Assembly: GCA_003154025.1 (NCBI GenBank)
Contig: PMCE01000068.1
Span: 2,376 to 8,933, forward strand
Direction: 5' to 3'
DNA: 6,558 nt
Source of the DNA: Syntrophaceae bacterium
GTDB lineage: Bacteria > Desulfobacterota > SM23-61
Below, piece after piece: positions 1-5,712 of this stretch. Positions within the stretch are counted from its first letter, which is position 1; each line of letters opens with the position of its first letter. Both the position numbers and the translations under genes were made by a program. Below the pieces are notes generated by a model, which ran no database searches, had not been told where the DNA came from, and saw only the letters and a list, made by a program, of their open reading frames with translations.

Positions 1-315
1 TGGTACTACCCTGGATATTACCCGGAATACTACTACAACGTTCCTCCGGCAGTCTACGATCAACCCCCTGCTATGGAAACACCTCCGGCTGAATATATAG
101 AGCCTCCTCCAGCCACTCAAGGTTCTGGCCCTGGTTATGTTATGCCTCCTCCACCTACGACCAGCCAGATTCCACCAGATATTAATCAAAGAAGATGTCA
201 AATTTGGGCGCCGAGCGGGGAGTTTCACAATGAATCGATCTGGAATCCACAGAAGCAAATGATGGAAATCGTTTCCGTTCCCATTTTCGCTTGGCAAGAT
301 TATCCCTGCGAATAA
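1..315 (+). CDS. Tyr/Pro-rich, probably exported hypothetical protein (3' end only)
   Basis: The reading frame is open from the first base, so only the last 104 residues are visible and the start lies outside the window. The visible part has two sections. Roughly residues 1-60 are low-complexity, dominated by Tyr, Pro, Glu and short PPP runs (WYYPGYYPEYYY at the very start). The last 40 or so residues look folded, with a Cys in 'RRCQIW', a Trp-rich middle ('NESIWNPQKQ') and a Cys two residues from the end ('DYPCE'). Tyr/Pro-rich tails of this kind are common in outer-membrane-associated or lipoprotein-type proteins of deltaproteobacteria, and the two C-terminal Cys could form a disulfide outside the cytoplasm; both points are inference. 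I do not recognise a family and assign no function. The gene converges on the tRNA-Leu gene, with 70 bases between them and no clear terminator. Confidence 0.75.
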   Translation, partial: WYYPGYYPEYYYNVPPAVYDQPPAMETPPAEYIEPPPATQGSGPGYVMPPPPTTSQIPPDINQRRCQIWAPSGEFHNESIWNPQKQMMEIVSVPIFAWQDYPCE

Positions 316-385
316 TTCTTACCAGACAACGCCATTAAATTTTCCCAGCTGAAGGACTTTCATATCTTGGTTTGCTATCGAAAGG

Positions 386-470
386 TGGTGCGAGAGAGGG
401 GATTTGAACCCCTATAGGTTTCCCTACTGGATCCTAAGTCCAGCGCGTCTGCCAGTTCCGCCACTCTCGC
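386..470 (-). tRNA. tRNA-Leu (anticodon UAG)
   Basis: Read on the minus strand the sequence folds as a class II tRNA. The acceptor stem is GCGAGAG (470-464) paired with CTCTCGC (396-390), followed by discriminator A (389) and an encoded CCA (388-386). The D-arm has the usual GGCAGACGC. The anticodon stem CTGGA/TCCAG encloses the loop CTTAGGA, giving anticodon UAG, which reads CUA and probably other CUN leucine codons. The long variable arm (TAGGGAAACCTA) is diagnostic of Leu, and the T-arm carries GGTTCAAATCC. Length with CCA is 85 nt. It stands alone and faces away from the tct operon. Nothing suggests disruption or an integration site on either side. Confidence 0.97.
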
Positions 471-700
471 AGGAAGACAATGCCTGAAGGGAGGTAAAGC
501 TGGGAATGCCCGAATTCAAGAAAACGGGGGACATCCCCTGACCCCCCATTCGTCCCTATTATACAACAAATTTCTGTCCAAACACCAGTCAGCTTTGCCC
601 GCGAAAAAAAGAGGGAAAGGGACCCGGAGGGATAGACAAGAGAATCTTCCCCTTTACGGAGATCGTTTTGCCGTAATGAGGTCTCCCCGGGTAAATTCCC
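471..700. other. Intergenic region upstream of tRNA-Leu and of the tct promoter
   Basis: No convincing gene on either strand. The part next to the tRNA (471-550) would be the 5' leader of the tRNA transcript if the TATAAT at 563-558 is its -10 box. It contains G- and C-runs (GGGGG at 526-530, CCCC at 535-538, CCCCCC at 542-547) that can form a small GGGG/CCCC hairpin. The part from about 600 to 650 is purine-rich on the plus strand. The single minus-strand reading frame here covers the tRNA itself and starts inside the leader of tctC, so I treat it as chance. Confidence 0.6.
558..563 (-). promoter_or_regulatory. Possible -10 box for tRNA-Leu
   Basis: The minus strand reads a perfect TATAAT here, about 88 bases before the mature tRNA 5' end. 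No good -35 hexamer lies 16-19 bases upstream of it: the best nearby match, TTGGAC, is only 12 bases away. There is no extended TGn motif. It is the only plausible -10 seen between the tRNA and the divergent tct promoter, so it is offered as a weak candidate. Confidence 0.3.
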
Positions 701-730
701 TTGACACATAATTTGCGTTCTCAGTATAAT
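701..730 (+). promoter_or_regulatory. Consensus sigma70-type promoter of the tct operon
   Basis: TTGACA at 701-706 and TATAAT at 725-730 are both perfect consensus hexamers, separated by 18 bases. The predicted start of transcription is near 737. The first sound plus-strand gene downstream is tctC at 1120, which gives a leader of about 380 nt. An AT-containing stretch (GTAAATT) lies just upstream of the -35 box. A second promoter with the same layout precedes the amidase gene (5955-5984), and the two share 23 of 34 aligned positions from the -35 box to four bases past the -10 box. Confidence 0.8.
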
Positions 731-753
731 CACCATACCCAAAAGCGAGGTCT

Positions 754-782
754 TATCAAAACACTCCAATTTTATTTTGATA
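754..782. promoter_or_regulatory. Palindrome just downstream of the tct promoter, possible operator
   Basis: TATCAAAA (754-761) and TTTTGATA (775-782) are perfect 8-bp inverted repeats separated by 13 bases. The element would lie about 17 to 45 bases after the predicted transcription start, a position where a bound repressor blocks the polymerase. As RNA it would form an AU-rich hairpin of low stability, so a protein-binding site is the likelier reading. A second long-range pairing, AACACTC (760-766) with GAGTGTT (808-814), overlaps its left arm. No regulator gene is visible in the window, so the function is inference from symmetry and position only. Confidence 0.4.
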
Positions 783-1106
783 GGTGATTCCCGTTTTTGA
801 CGGAGTAGAGTGTTCTTTGCAAACTTACTTTTCCCCGGGCATGTGCGTGGAAGGGTTTGGAAGCGAAGCAGCCATGCTCGACGTGCAAGACTCCCGGGGC
901 CCTTTCTGGAATCTTCTTAGCTTTGGGCGAAGACTCAAAGCCGCGCTTTCCCGTCTGTTTTTTCTTGCTGCAGGAATCTCTTGCCGGTGTTCCAAAGGAT
1001 CTCCGGCCTGGGATCGCTGCGGAAAAGAGAGAGAAACAGCCCGAGAAAGCCAAGCCGGGAGCCAGGCAATCTCTTGCAACAGGTAACGCAGAAGACAAAA
1101 AAGATT
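783..1106 (+). promoter_or_regulatory. Long untranslated leader of tctC with competing stem-loops
   Basis: About 320 bases with no convincing gene. Several pairings can be seen. CCCCGGG (833-839) can pair with CCCGGGG (893-899) across 53 bases. GCTTTG (920-925) can pair with CAAAGC (936-941). The same CAAAGC segment overlaps AAAGC (937-941), which can instead pair with GCTTT (945-949) to form a tight 5-bp, 3-nt-loop hairpin, and a run of six T follows at 958-963. The two hairpins exclude each other, as in an attenuator, but the second stem is short and sits 8 bases from the T-run, so it would be a weak terminator. A near-repeat is also present: CAGGAATCTCTTGC (971-984) and CAGGCAATCTCTTGC (1063-1077). 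I recognise no known riboswitch. Plus-strand open frames here lack ribosome sites and recognisable protein features. Confidence 0.35.
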
Positions 1107-1119
1107 AGGAGGTAGGAGG
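1107..1119 (+). promoter_or_regulatory. Tandem Shine-Dalgarno sites of tctC
   Basis: Two AGGAGG motifs stand in tandem, at 1107-1112 and 1114-1119. The first is 7 bases from the ATG at 1120, which is ideal spacing, and reads AGGAGGT. The second abuts the start codon and is too close to be used. The strong site fixes the tctC start and fits the high synthesis usual for a periplasmic binding protein. Confidence 0.85.
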
Positions 1120-2085
1120 ATGTATCCAAGAAATCTGGCCAGTTGGATCCTAACGGTTATGATCACGGGATGCATGTGTTCCCCCGTCCTCGCATCGGAT
1201 TTTCCGACTAAACCCATAACCCTCATCGTCCCGTGGGGGGCGGGGGGCATGACGGACCTGACCGCCCGGGTTCTTGCTGAATCAGCGAAGAAGCACCTGG
1301 GCCAGCCGGTCATCGTGGAAAATATCACCGGCGGCGGCGGGGCCGTGGCGCCCGGCAGGCTCCTCGACAAGAAGCCGGATGGCTATCTCCTGGGAATCCA
1401 AGGTTCGTGCATACAGTTGGCTCCATACCTGAGCAAGCTCCCTTATGACAGCGGCAGAGACTTTACGCAGATCATCCAGGTTTGGGGAAATCCTTTTGGG
1501 ATCTTTGTCAGACCTAATTCACCATTCAAAACACTCAAGGATTTGATCGAATATGCCCGGGCCAATCCCGGGAAACTCAAACACATGTCGGCCGGGATGG
1601 GCACGGGCCCTCATATCATTATGACGCGGTTCGAGGATGCAGCGGGTGTGAAGTTTACGCATATTCCCGGCAAATCCGACCAGGAGGCCTCTACGAGTCT
1701 GCTCGGTGGGCATGTCGATTTGATCGCCGGGGCGATGGGCAGTACCACTCCCCTGGTTCAGGCGGGCAAGCTCAAACTTTTTGCCACGCTGGGGGAAGAG
1801 CGGAACAAAAACTTTCCGGAAATTCCAACCCTGAAAGAGATGGGGTACAATGTCGTCCAGATTTCTCCCATGGGGGTGATCGGCCCCAAGGGTATGCCCA
1901 GGGATCTCATGAAGGTCTTACATAACGGGTTCAAGAAGGCCTTGGAGGAACCCCTATTCCGTTCACATTGCGAAAAGTACGGAGTTTCCATCCTGTATCA
2001 AAATTCCGAGGACTTTGCCAGAAGTTGGGGTGAGGCATGCGTGGAATGGGGAAATTTCTATAATAAGTTCATGAAAAAAGAATAA
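1120..2085 (+). CDS. tctC: TTT transporter periplasmic substrate-binding protein (TctC/Bug family)
   Basis: This 321-residue protein is the extracytoplasmic solute receptor of a tripartite tricarboxylate transporter. It would bind a carboxylate or related solute in the periplasm and deliver it to the TctA/TctB membrane complex. After an N-terminal signal (residues 1-25) the mature part begins 'FPTKPITLIVPW', the family hallmark (usually YPxKPIxLIVPF), then GAGGMTDLTAR. Other family signatures follow in order: 'GQPVIVEN' near residue 65, 'KPDGYLLG' near 90, 'SPFKTLKDLIEYARANPG' near 140, 'LLGGHVDLI' near 195, and 'AGKLKLFATL'. The usual PYKGG motif is replaced by 'PGKSDQEAS', so substrate preference may differ. 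The signal could be cut after VLA (residue 25, signal peptidase I), but ITGC at residues 15-18 also fits a lipobox, so a lipoprotein is possible. The start is fixed by AGGAGG 7 bases upstream. It is the first gene of the operon. Family assignment is firm; citrate as substrate is not implied. Confidence 0.93.
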   Translation: MYPRNLASWILTVMITGCMCSPVLASDFPTKPITLIVPWGAGGMTDLTARVLAESAKKHLGQPVIVENITGGGGAVAPGRLLDKKPDGYLLGIQGSCIQLAPYLSKLPYDSGRDFTQIIQVWGNPFGIFVRPNSPFKTLKDLIEYARANPGKLKHMSAGMGTGPHIIMTRFEDAAGVKFTHIPGKSDQEASTSLLGGHVDLIAGAMGSTTPLVQAGKLKLFATLGEERNKNFPEIPTLKEMGYNVVQISPMGVIGPKGMPRDLMKVLHNGFKKALEEPLFRSHCEKYGVSILYQNSEDFARSWGEACVEWGNFYNKFMKKE

Positions 2086-2333
2086 GGGGTCGCTGAAGAG
2101 AACCTCCGATTTCAAATCTAATTCCGAATCGGCCGCTATCCTCCTGCCCAAGCGGCATGACGCTACCCGGGCCACGAAGAGTTGACCGTTTTCCATCGTC
2201 TAATGCGGAACGCACCCGATTTGCTCCTCCTGTACATTCCGGTGCATTTGCATGAGGACTTTCCCAGCGCCCGATTGATGAAAAAGGATTTCTCTCATGG
2301 CTTGTGGGAGAGTGTGGAAATGAGAGACGTTAT
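2086..2333 (+). other. tctC-tctB spacer holding a short open frame that overlaps the tctB start
   Basis: The spacer is unusually long for a TTT operon. Near its left end CCGATT (2106-2111) can pair with AATCGG (2127-2132), a modest 6-bp hairpin without a T-run. From 2161, in the tctC frame, a reading frame stays open to a TGA at 2335-2337; its first ATG is at 2203, which would give 44 residues including 'LLLLYIPVHLHEDFPSARLM'. Its stop overlaps the tctB ATG as ATGA, the arrangement typical of translational coupling. Against a real gene: there is no ribosome site before 2203, three in-frame stops separate tctC from it, and I recognise no family. It could be a small gene, a decayed gene remnant, or chance. 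Confidence 0.25.
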
Positions 2334-2771
2334 ATGATCCCCAGCCTTATATGGTTCCTGTTTTCGGTCATCGTTGCGCTCGCCTCATGGAGTATTGATT
2401 TGGGTACACTTCATGCGCCCGGGCCTGGTTTCTTGACCTTCTATACCGCCGTCTTACTGGGATTTTTGTCGTTGATCTCTGTATTCCAATCCTGGAAAGG
2501 ACGGAGCAAACGGGTGGAGAGCAGCTGGAAGTGGAGTTCCCTCTGGAAAACGGGGCTGCTACTGGCGGTTCTTTTTTTCTATGCCGGGATCTTCAACACC
2601 ATGGGCTTTCTGGCGGCGACCTTCATCCTTCTGCTCTTTTTGTTTCGCCTGGTTGAACCTCTCAGATGGAGTATCGTTCTCCTAGCCTCTGGGTTGACGG
2701 TTACGGCCACATACTTCATCTTTGGAATCATATTGGGGAACAAATTACCTCAGGGGCCGTGGGGATTCTAA
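2334..2771 (+). CDS. tctB: TTT transporter small membrane subunit (TctB family)
   Basis: From the ATG at 2334 the protein has 145 residues and is the small integral-membrane subunit of the tripartite tricarboxylate transporter; it pairs with TctA in the inner membrane. Hydrophobic segments lie at about residues 4-20, 33-51, 74-87, 90-104 and 112-134, in line with the four or five of this family. The loop 'APGPGFLTF' (28-36) and the C-terminal 'LPQGPWGF' are typical TctB features. Sequence identity in this family is low, so the call rests on size, topology, these motifs and the position between tctC and tctA. A GTG at 2304 would add ten polar residues (GECGNERRY); I prefer ATG 2334 because the protein then starts directly at the first membrane segment and GAGAG at 2322-2326 lies 7 bases upstream. 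The start overlaps the TGA of a short upstream frame (ATGA). Confidence 0.88.
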   Translation: MIPSLIWFLFSVIVALASWSIDLGTLHAPGPGFLTFYTAVLLGFLSLISVFQSWKGRSKRVESSWKWSSLWKTGLLLAVLFFYAGIFNTMGFLAATFILLLFLFRLVEPLRWSIVLLASGLTVTATYFIFGIILGNKLPQGPWGF

Positions 2772-2888
2772 TCCAGGAGCGAGCAACCTTTCCCGGTTAC
2801 CGATCCTCCGGGCGGGATAAACGGCGAGGAAGGCTGCCTTCTTTAGGATCCTGGCGAAAGCCATCCCCTGCGGACGCAAAAAGGCAAC
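2772..2888 (+). other. tctB-tctA spacer with a small hairpin
   Basis: A 117-base gap with no gene. GAAGG (2829-2833) pairs with CCTTC (2837-2841) around a 3-base loop, extended by a G-T and an A-T pair and followed by only three T. It is too weak for a confident terminator, but could lower tctA expression relative to tctC or mark an RNA processing point. Most TTT operons have tctB and tctA nearly adjacent. Confidence 0.35.
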
Positions 2889-4397
2889 ATGGACATTTTA
2901 AACCAACTCATCATGGGTCTGACAGTGGTCCTGCAGCCCATGAACCTTCTTTACTGTTTCCTCGGGTGCTTCATCGGAACCCTGATTGGCGTCCTCCCCG
3001 GCCTCGGGCCGGCCGCAACCCTGTCCCTTCTTCTTCCTGCCACCTATCACGTGACGCCGGTCTCGGCCATTATCCTCCTGGCCGGGATATGGTACGGGGC
3101 CGCCTATGGGGGGTCTACCACATCGATTTTGATCAACATCCCCGGTGAAGCCGGATCGGTGGTTACGACCCTAGACGGGTACCAAATGGCCCGACAGGGG
3201 AGGGCGGGCCCGGCCCTGGGAATCTCAGCTTTCGGTTCGTTCATCGCGGGAACCTTGGGGGTTATCGGGTTGATGTTTCTGGGGCCGCCGTTAGCAGACT
3301 TCGCTCTGGAGTTTGGCCCCCCGGAATATTTTTCCCTCATGTGCGTCGGCATGATCCTGGTTACCTTCCTTGCCTCCGCCTCCGTGGTAAAGGCCCTGAT
3401 GATGGCCTGCCTCGGGATCATCGTGGGTGCGGTGGGGACCGATCCAATCTTTGGCTCAACCCGATTCACCTTTAACATTGTGGAGCTCATGGATGGGGTG
3501 GGGATTGCGCCGCTGGTGATGGGTCTCTTTGGAATTGCCGAGGTATTATCGAACATTGAGGAGAAGGTCGAGCGGACCATCTTAACGACACGGGTGCAGG
3601 GACTCCTCCCCACGTTCCAGGACTGGATGCAGGCCAAGTGGGCGATCCTGCGGGGCACGGTAATCGGTTTTTTTCTGGGGATCCTCCCGGGCGGGGGTGT
3701 GGTTCTCGCATCCTTCATCTCCTATTCAGTGGAAAAAATGGTTTCCAAATATCCGGAGAAATTTGGAACGGGTGTGATTGAAGGGGTGGCGGCCCCGGAA
3801 TCTGCCAATAACGCGGCTGCCCAGGGGGGCTTTATTCCGCTCCTCACACTCGGCATCCCGGCAAATGTAGTCATGGCCATACTGCTTGGGGCTCTCTTGA
3901 TTCATGGGGTGACGCCCGGCCCCTTGCTTCTCAGCCAACACCCCGAAATCTTCTGGGGGGTAATTGCCAGTATGTATGTCGGCAATGCCATGCTTCTCGT
4001 CCTGAACCTCCCCTTGATTGGCATCTGGGTCCAAGTTCTCAAAGTGCCTTTCGCCATCCTGATGCCGCTCATCATCCTCTTCTGCCTGATTGGATGCTAC
4101 TCCATCAACAGCAGCTCTATGGACATGCTGATCATGCTGGTCTTCGGGGTTATTGGTTACTTGCTGAGGAAAATCGGGTACGAAGCAGCGCCCATGGTCC
4201 TCGCGTTTGTCTTGGGCCCCATGCTGGAATACTACCTGAAACAGTCTCTTATTTCTTCCAACGGGGGTTTCGGGATTTTCTTTACCCGGCCGATCTCAGC
4301 GGTCTGCCTGATCATTGTCTCCATCCTCCTTCTCCTCTCGATCCTTCCTTCCTTTCAGAGAAAGCGTTCAGGTCTGTTCAAAGAAGGCGCGGGATAA
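2889..4397 (+). CDS. tctA: TTT transporter large membrane subunit (TctA family)
   Basis: At 502 residues this has the usual length of the large transmembrane subunit, which forms the solute pathway in the inner membrane and is driven by an ion gradient. It is hydrophobic throughout, with about ten to twelve membrane segments, and shows the two-fold internal repeat of the family. In the first half are GVLPGLGP (residues 34-41) and 'YGGSTTSILINIPGE' (73-87), then 'LDGYQMARQGRAGPAL' (95-110). In the second half are GILPGGG (264-270) and 'ESANNAAAQGGFIPLLTLGIP' (304-324). All diagnostic Gly/Pro motifs are intact, so the gene looks functional. The ribosome site before the ATG is weak (AAGG at 2881-2884, 4 bases away), which would give less TctA than TctC. 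The stop codon is built into the stem of a perfect hairpin (4396-4420). Confidence 0.96.
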   Translation: MDILNQLIMGLTVVLQPMNLLYCFLGCFIGTLIGVLPGLGPAATLSLLLPATYHVTPVSAIILLAGIWYGAAYGGSTTSILINIPGEAGSVVTTLDGYQMARQGRAGPALGISAFGSFIAGTLGVIGLMFLGPPLADFALEFGPPEYFSLMCVGMILVTFLASASVVKALMMACLGIIVGAVGTDPIFGSTRFTFNIVELMDGVGIAPLVMGLFGIAEVLSNIEEKVERTILTTRVQGLLPTFQDWMQAKWAILRGTVIGFFLGILPGGGVVLASFISYSVEKMVSKYPEKFGTGVIEGVAAPESANNAAAQGGFIPLLTLGIPANVVMAILLGALLIHGVTPGPLLLSQHPEIFWGVIASMYVGNAMLLVLNLPLIGIWVQVLKVPFAILMPLIILFCLIGCYSINSSSMDMLIMLVFGVIGYLLRKIGYEAAPMVLAFVLGPMLEYYLKQSLISSNGGFGIFFTRPISAVCLIIVSILLLLSILPSFQRKRSGLFKEGAG

Positions 4398-4420
4398 CCC
4401 CCGATTATGCATCGGGGGTT
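4396..4420 (+). terminator. Perfect stem-loop at the tctA stop codon
   Basis: AACCCCCGAT (4396-4405) and ATCGGGGGTT (4411-4420) form a perfect 10-bp stem with a 5-base loop TATGC. The last two bases of the TAA stop belong to the stem. A second hairpin follows directly: CTCGG (4429-4433) with CCGAG (4439-4443), loop GGACT. There is no T-run after either, so a classic intrinsic terminator is not shown. The pair could act as a partial terminator or as a barrier that protects the 3' end of the tct message and lowers expression of the next gene. Confidence 0.45.
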
Positions 4421-4513
4421 GGCGAACCCTCGGGGACTCCGAGACGGTTGGTATGATGGGCAGAGTTTTCATCCGCCGATGTTGCCCCGCCAAAAGTGGA
4501 AATGTGGAAAAAA

Positions 4514-4550
4514 CTGCATCCCGGGTCAAGCCCGGAATGATGAAGTGCAG
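4514..4550. repeat. Copy of a dispersed palindromic intergenic repeat (REP-like)
   Basis: The core is CCGGG (4521-4525), loop TCAAG, CCCGG (4531-4535), flanked by AT/AT pairs and an outer CTGCA (4514-4518)/TGCAG (4546-4550) pairing. Read on the reverse strand it gives 'CATTCCGGGCTTGACCCGGG', which translates as IPGLTR. This matches a well-known type of short imperfect palindrome scattered through many proteobacterial genomes, recognised from memory of its spurious translation. Only one copy lies in this window, so dispersal cannot be shown here. It may help fold the 3' end of the tctA message or simply be a mobile-type repeat in the spacer. Confidence 0.6.
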
Positions 4551-4620
4551 GAGACTCATGTCGTCACGGATAATGCTTTTTTTATCTTGATTTGTCTGAA
4601 CCCTTACAAGGAGGAAATTC

Positions 4621-5712
4621 ATGAAGATCACGGATGTTCAGGCCCACCTGCTGGCCATACCCGGGAAAGAGGCCGACTTTCCCTCCCCTCGGGTGGGAAA
4701 AGATTTTTACCAGGTCATTGTAGAGGTCAAGACAGATGAGGGAATTACCGGATACGGGGATTCTTTTGCCTATTTTGGCATCGGTCATGCCACAGCGGCC
4801 GTAATCAACCATGTGCTGAAGCCCATGATTACCGGGGCCGACCCGGCGAATATTTCCTCCATACAGAATCAGATGTACCGACAAACCCATCTCCTGGGCC
4901 GATACGGCATTAATACCTTCGCCATCAGCGGGGTGGATATCGCCCTCTGGGATATAGCGGGAAAGTGCGCCGGCCTTCCCCTGTACCGACTGCTGGGAGG
5001 CGTCAAGGATCTGAAGGTTCCGGCCTATGCCAGCCTGCCGCGGTACAGTGACCTGCAAGATCTGGCGGCGGCGGCTTTACATGCCCGCCGGGCGGGCTTT
5101 GACATGATCAAACTCCACCAACTCGACGTGGAAAGTCTGAAGGCTGTCCGCCAGGCGGTGGGGGAAGATACGCGGCTGATGCTGGACATCAATTGTGCCT
5201 GGTCCCCCGAGGAAGCGCTGAAAATGGCCCGGCAGTTTGCACCCTACAACCTCTACTGGTTTGAAGAGCCGATCTGGCCCCCGGAGGACTTTCAAAGCCT
5301 GGCCCGCCTGGGTTATCTGAGCGCAATCCCCATCGCCGCCGGCGAGAACGCCTGCACGGCCTACCAATTCAAGGCCATGCTCGACGCGGGGGCAGCCACC
5401 TATATCCAGCCCAGCGTGATAAAAGTGGGCGGAATCAGCGATTGGCATAAAATCGCCGTCCTGGCGGAGGCATATAACGTGAAGGTCGCTCCCCATTCTC
5501 CCTATTTTGGCCCGGGTTTGTTGGCCACGGCTCACCTGGTGGCCGCCACCCCCTGCGCCGAGTCGCTGGAATATTATTATGTGCGCCTGGAGGCTAGTGT
5601 TTTCAAACAGCCCCCGAAAGTGGAGAAAGGATATATCGTTCTCCCCCAAGCCCCCGGCCTAGGCCTGGAAATCGATCCGGCCGTCCTCCGCCACTACCGC
5701 GTAGGGCCTTAG
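4621..5712 (+). CDS. Mandelate racemase/muconate lactonizing enzyme family protein (enolase superfamily)
   Basis: The 363-residue product has the enolase-superfamily layout: an N-terminal capping domain (about 1-125, with 'VEVKTDEGITGYGDSF' at 34-49) and a C-terminal barrel. Such enzymes bind Mg2+ and abstract the proton alpha to a carboxylate, giving racemisation, dehydration or cycloisomerisation of sugar acids and other carboxylates. The metal ligands are D189 (LMLDIN), E215 (WFEEP) and E242 (AGEN). The barrel bases are K164-L-H166, where mandelate racemase has K164-x-K166, and H292 (APHSP). The position of the dyad Asp (D270 in mandelate racemase) is S265 ('QPSVIKVGG'). E317 matches the electrophilic Glu. 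The C-terminus 'APGLGLEIDP' is typical. I believe QPSV...PHSPYFGPG marks a recurring subfamily of unknown substrate. AAGGAGG (4608-4614) is 6 bases before the ATG. No good promoter is visible in the spacer, so read-through from tctA is likely. Probable role: first catabolic step on the imported acid (inference). Confidence 0.93.
   Translation: MKITDVQAHLLAIPGKEADFPSPRVGKDFYQVIVEVKTDEGITGYGDSFAYFGIGHATAAVINHVLKPMITGADPANISSIQNQMYRQTHLLGRYGINTFAISGVDIALWDIAGKCAGLPLYRLLGGVKDLKVPAYASLPRYSDLQDLAAAALHARRAGFDMIKLHQLDVESLKAVRQAVGEDTRLMLDINCAWSPEEALKMARQFAPYNLYWFEEPIWPPEDFQSLARLGYLSAIPIAAGENACTAYQFKAMLDAGAATYIQPSVIKVGGISDWHKIAVLAEAYNVKVAPHSPYFGPGLLATAHLVAATPCAESLEYYYVRLEASVFKQPPKVEKGYIVLPQAPGLGLEIDPAVLRHYRVGP

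Noticed and set aside
386..470. tRNA-Leu as an integration site for a mobile element
   Set aside because: No integrase gene or repeated tRNA 3' fragment is visible in the window, and the tct genes look like ordinary chromosomal genes.
971..1077. Near-identical pair CAGGAATCTCTTGC and CAGGCAATCTCTTGC 92 bases apart, considered as paired operator sites
   Set aside because: Only two copies, differing by an inserted base and with no internal symmetry; too little to call a binding site, so it is noted only in the leader entry.
784..1108. Two overlapping plus-strand open frames in the tctC leader (784-1086 and 857-1108)
   Set aside because: They begin at GTG or TTG codons without a usable ribosome site, have odd composition, and show no recognisable domain. 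One ends within the tctC ribosome site, but that alone is not support.
772..1370. Minus-strand open frames opposite the leader and the start of tctC
   Set aside because: They lack ribosome sites and family features, and partly run antisense to the certain tctC gene.
2666..3148. Plus-strand open frame bridging tctB and tctA in another frame
   Set aside because: It overlaps two well-supported genes, is rich in Arg, Pro and Ser as expected from an out-of-frame reading of GC-rich DNA, and has no ribosome site.
3104..3718. 204-residue minus-strand frame antisense to tctA
   Set aside because: Long open antisense frames are common opposite GC-rich membrane-protein genes; its Pro/Arg/Ser/Thr-rich composition shows no domain.
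4368..4631. Minus-strand 87-residue frame in the tctA-enolase spacer
   Set aside because: Its 'IIPGLTRDAVF' segment is the spurious translation of the palindromic repeat, not a protein.
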